This document shows, one piece after another, positions 5,649 to 6,555 of a stretch of DNA of 6,555 bases. Under the pieces are notes generated by a model. It saw only the letters and a program-made list of their open reading frames with translations. It did not search any database and was not told where the DNA came from. The translations under genes were made by a program, and so were the position numbers. The stretch's first letter is position 1, and each line of letters begins with the position of its first letter. The stretch is taken from positions 1 through 6,555 of the forward strand of contig JASLGV010000014.1 in assembly GCA_030149995.1 (NCBI GenBank). The letters are read 5' to 3'. The stretch is from Pedobacter sp. Its GTDB lineage: Bacteria; Bacteroidota; Bacteroidia; Sphingobacteriales; Sphingobacteriaceae.

Positions 5649-5698
5649 TCTTTGTAGTATTATAGATTTAACATTTAAATTAAGCAAAACCATACGGA

Positions 5699-6433
5699 AT
5701 GAATTTTACCAATTTCGGCAGATACATCCTGCTACTTAAATCTGTATTCAGAAGGCCGGAGAAACTAAAGATATATTTTAAGGAAATAGCAAAGCAGATG
5801 GATTATATTGGTGTAGGCTCTTTAGGCCTTATTGCCATTATTTCTACTTTTATTGGGGCGGTAATGACTTTACAGATTGCCTTCCAGCTGGTAAGTGATT
5901 TTATTCCTAAAACCATTATTGGTTCGGTAAACCGAGATTCAAGTATCCTGGAGCTTAGTCCAACCATTAGTGCCATTGTACTTGCGGGAAAAATCGGATC
6001 AGCCATTTCTTCAGAAATTGGTTCCATGCGGGTAACCGAACAAATTGATGCACTTGAGATTATGGGTATCAATGCACCGGGCTATCTTATTTTACCGAAA
6101 ATTGTAGCCGGTATCACCATGGTACCTATGCTGGTTATTATTTCTATGTTCCTGAGCATTTCGGGTGGTTATATTGGCGGTTCTTTATCGGGCGCTGTAA
6201 CACCGGCTGAGTATATTCAAGGTATTACCACAGATTTTAACCCGTACACCATTACCGTGGCACTGGTTAAAGCTTTTGTATTTGGTTTTATCATTACTTC
6301 GGTACCTGCTTACGAGGGTTTTTATGTAAAAGGCGGTGCCCTAGAAGTGGCCCAGGCCAGTACCAGGGCCGTAGTGGTAAGCTGTATCAGTATTTTGGCA
6401 TGTGATTACCTTGTAACCCAGTTAATGTTATGA
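5699..6433 (+). CDS. mlaE: MlaE-family ABC transporter permease
   Basis: This 244-residue inner-membrane permease belongs to the MlaE/TtgB2 family, which with an ATPase (MlaF) and an MCE-domain protein (MlaD) moves phospholipids between inner and outer membrane. An amphipathic N-terminal segment (1-35) is followed by hydrophobic helices at about 38-62, 84-105, 135-160, 186-206 and 222-243. The family signature is intact: 'ELSPTISAIVLAGKIGSAIS' (85-104), then 'SEIGSMRVTEQIDALEIMGI' (105-124), which forms the helix that contacts the ATPase. The 'YEGFYVKGGALEVAQASTRA' stretch (205-224) is also typical. The length fits the family (about 240-260). The ATG at 5699 gives the usual short N-terminal segment. 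Its stop codon overlaps the ATPase start by 4 nt (ATGA), indicating translational coupling. The family is clear; whether it works in lipid retention as in E. coli is inferred. Confidence 0.93.
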   Translation: MNFTNFGRYILLLKSVFRRPEKLKIYFKEIAKQMDYIGVGSLGLIAIISTFIGAVMTLQIAFQLVSDFIPKTIIGSVNRDSSILELSPTISAIVLAGKIGSAISSEIGSMRVTEQIDALEIMGINAPGYLILPKIVAGITMVPMLVIISMFLSISGGYIGGSLSGAVTPAEYIQGITTDFNPYTITVALVKAFVFGFIITSVPAYEGFYVKGGALEVAQASTRAVVVSCISILACDYLVTQLML

Positions 6434-6555
6434 TCGAGATTAAGAACATCCATAAATCGTTTGGAGATAACGAGGTTTTAAAGGGCATTTCCGGAAAATT
6501 TGAACCAGGTTTAACCAACCTTATCATTGGCGGTTCAGGTTCGGGAAAAACAACA
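6430..6555 (+). CDS. mlaF: ABC transporter ATP-binding protein, MlaF-type, N-terminal part (cut by window edge)
   Basis: The first 42 codons are present, from the ATG at 6430 to the right edge. They begin with the usual ABC opening 'MIEIKNIHKSFGDNEVLKGI' (1-20), including the aromatic A-loop position around F11, and reach the Walker A motif GGSGSGKTT (34-42). The Signature, Walker B and H-loop lie beyond the window. The 4-nt overlap with the MlaE-type permease identifies it as that permease's ATPase, which would power phospholipid transport at the cytoplasmic face of the inner membrane. An MCE-domain (MlaD-like) gene is the expected next neighbour but cannot be seen. Confidence 0.88.
   Translation, partial: MIEIKNIHKSFGDNEVLKGISGKFEPGLTNLIIGGSGSGKTT

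Larger units (their letters stand above)
5550..5698. promoter_or_regulatory. Divergent regulatory region between dehydrogenase and Mla-type permease
   Basis: This 149-nt AT-rich gap must hold the promoters of both leftward and rightward genes. No exact TAnnTTTG box is present on either strand. The best minus-strand partial match is a TTG at 5603-5601, 17 nt from GTTTTTTG (5583-5576), in the centre of the large inverted repeat. The best plus-strand candidate is TTTCTTTG (5647-5654), which would give a leader of about 40 nt for the permease but has no clear -33 partner. Both are weak. No Shine-Dalgarno sequence is obvious before either start. Confidence 0.45.

Overview
The window looks like chromosomal core DNA from a member of the Bacteroidota, probably Sphingobacteriaceae or a relative (Pedobacter-like). 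This is an inference from several signs. IspG is the long, insertion-bearing type. A PspC-domain protein is paired with a LiaF-like 'toastrack' protein. An MlaE-family permease is followed directly by its ATPase. Starts lack clear Shine-Dalgarno sequences, and a TAnnTTTG-type -7 box lies in front of ispG. The DNA is moderately AT-rich and evenly coding. I see no mobile element, CRISPR array, tRNA or rRNA.

Layout: six genes lie on the minus strand and read leftward from about 5549. In transcription order they are a short-chain dehydrogenase (4860-5549), a PspC-domain membrane protein (4186-4842), a LiaF-like membrane protein (3116-4081), a GYF-RDD membrane protein (2466-3068), ispG (380-2353) and the N-terminal 90 codons of a probable YbdG/MscS-type mechanosensitive channel (1-270, running off the left edge). 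Gaps between them are 17 to 112 nt, so part of the cluster may be co-transcribed. ispG has its own promoter candidate, and a weaker one lies before the PspC gene. On the plus strand an MlaE-type permease (5699-6433) overlaps the start of its ATPase (6430-6555, cut by the right edge) by 4 nt.

Function: the shared theme is the cell envelope. The PspC and LiaF-like proteins resemble envelope-stress modules, and both carry the same two-helix LiaI/LiaF-type membrane unit. The RDD protein is an uncharacterised membrane protein. The channel would protect against osmotic shock. The Mla-type transporter would move phospholipid between the membranes. IspG makes isoprenoid precursors by the MEP pathway.

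The most unusual DNA is the 149-nt divergent region between the dehydrogenase and the permease. It holds a perfect 19-bp inverted repeat (5545-5598) that includes the dehydrogenase start codon and mirrors it with an ATG on the other strand. A second 16-bp palindrome is nested inside, offset by two bases, and a further small hairpin lies beside it. I did not find convincing evidence for a wholly new multi-gene system.
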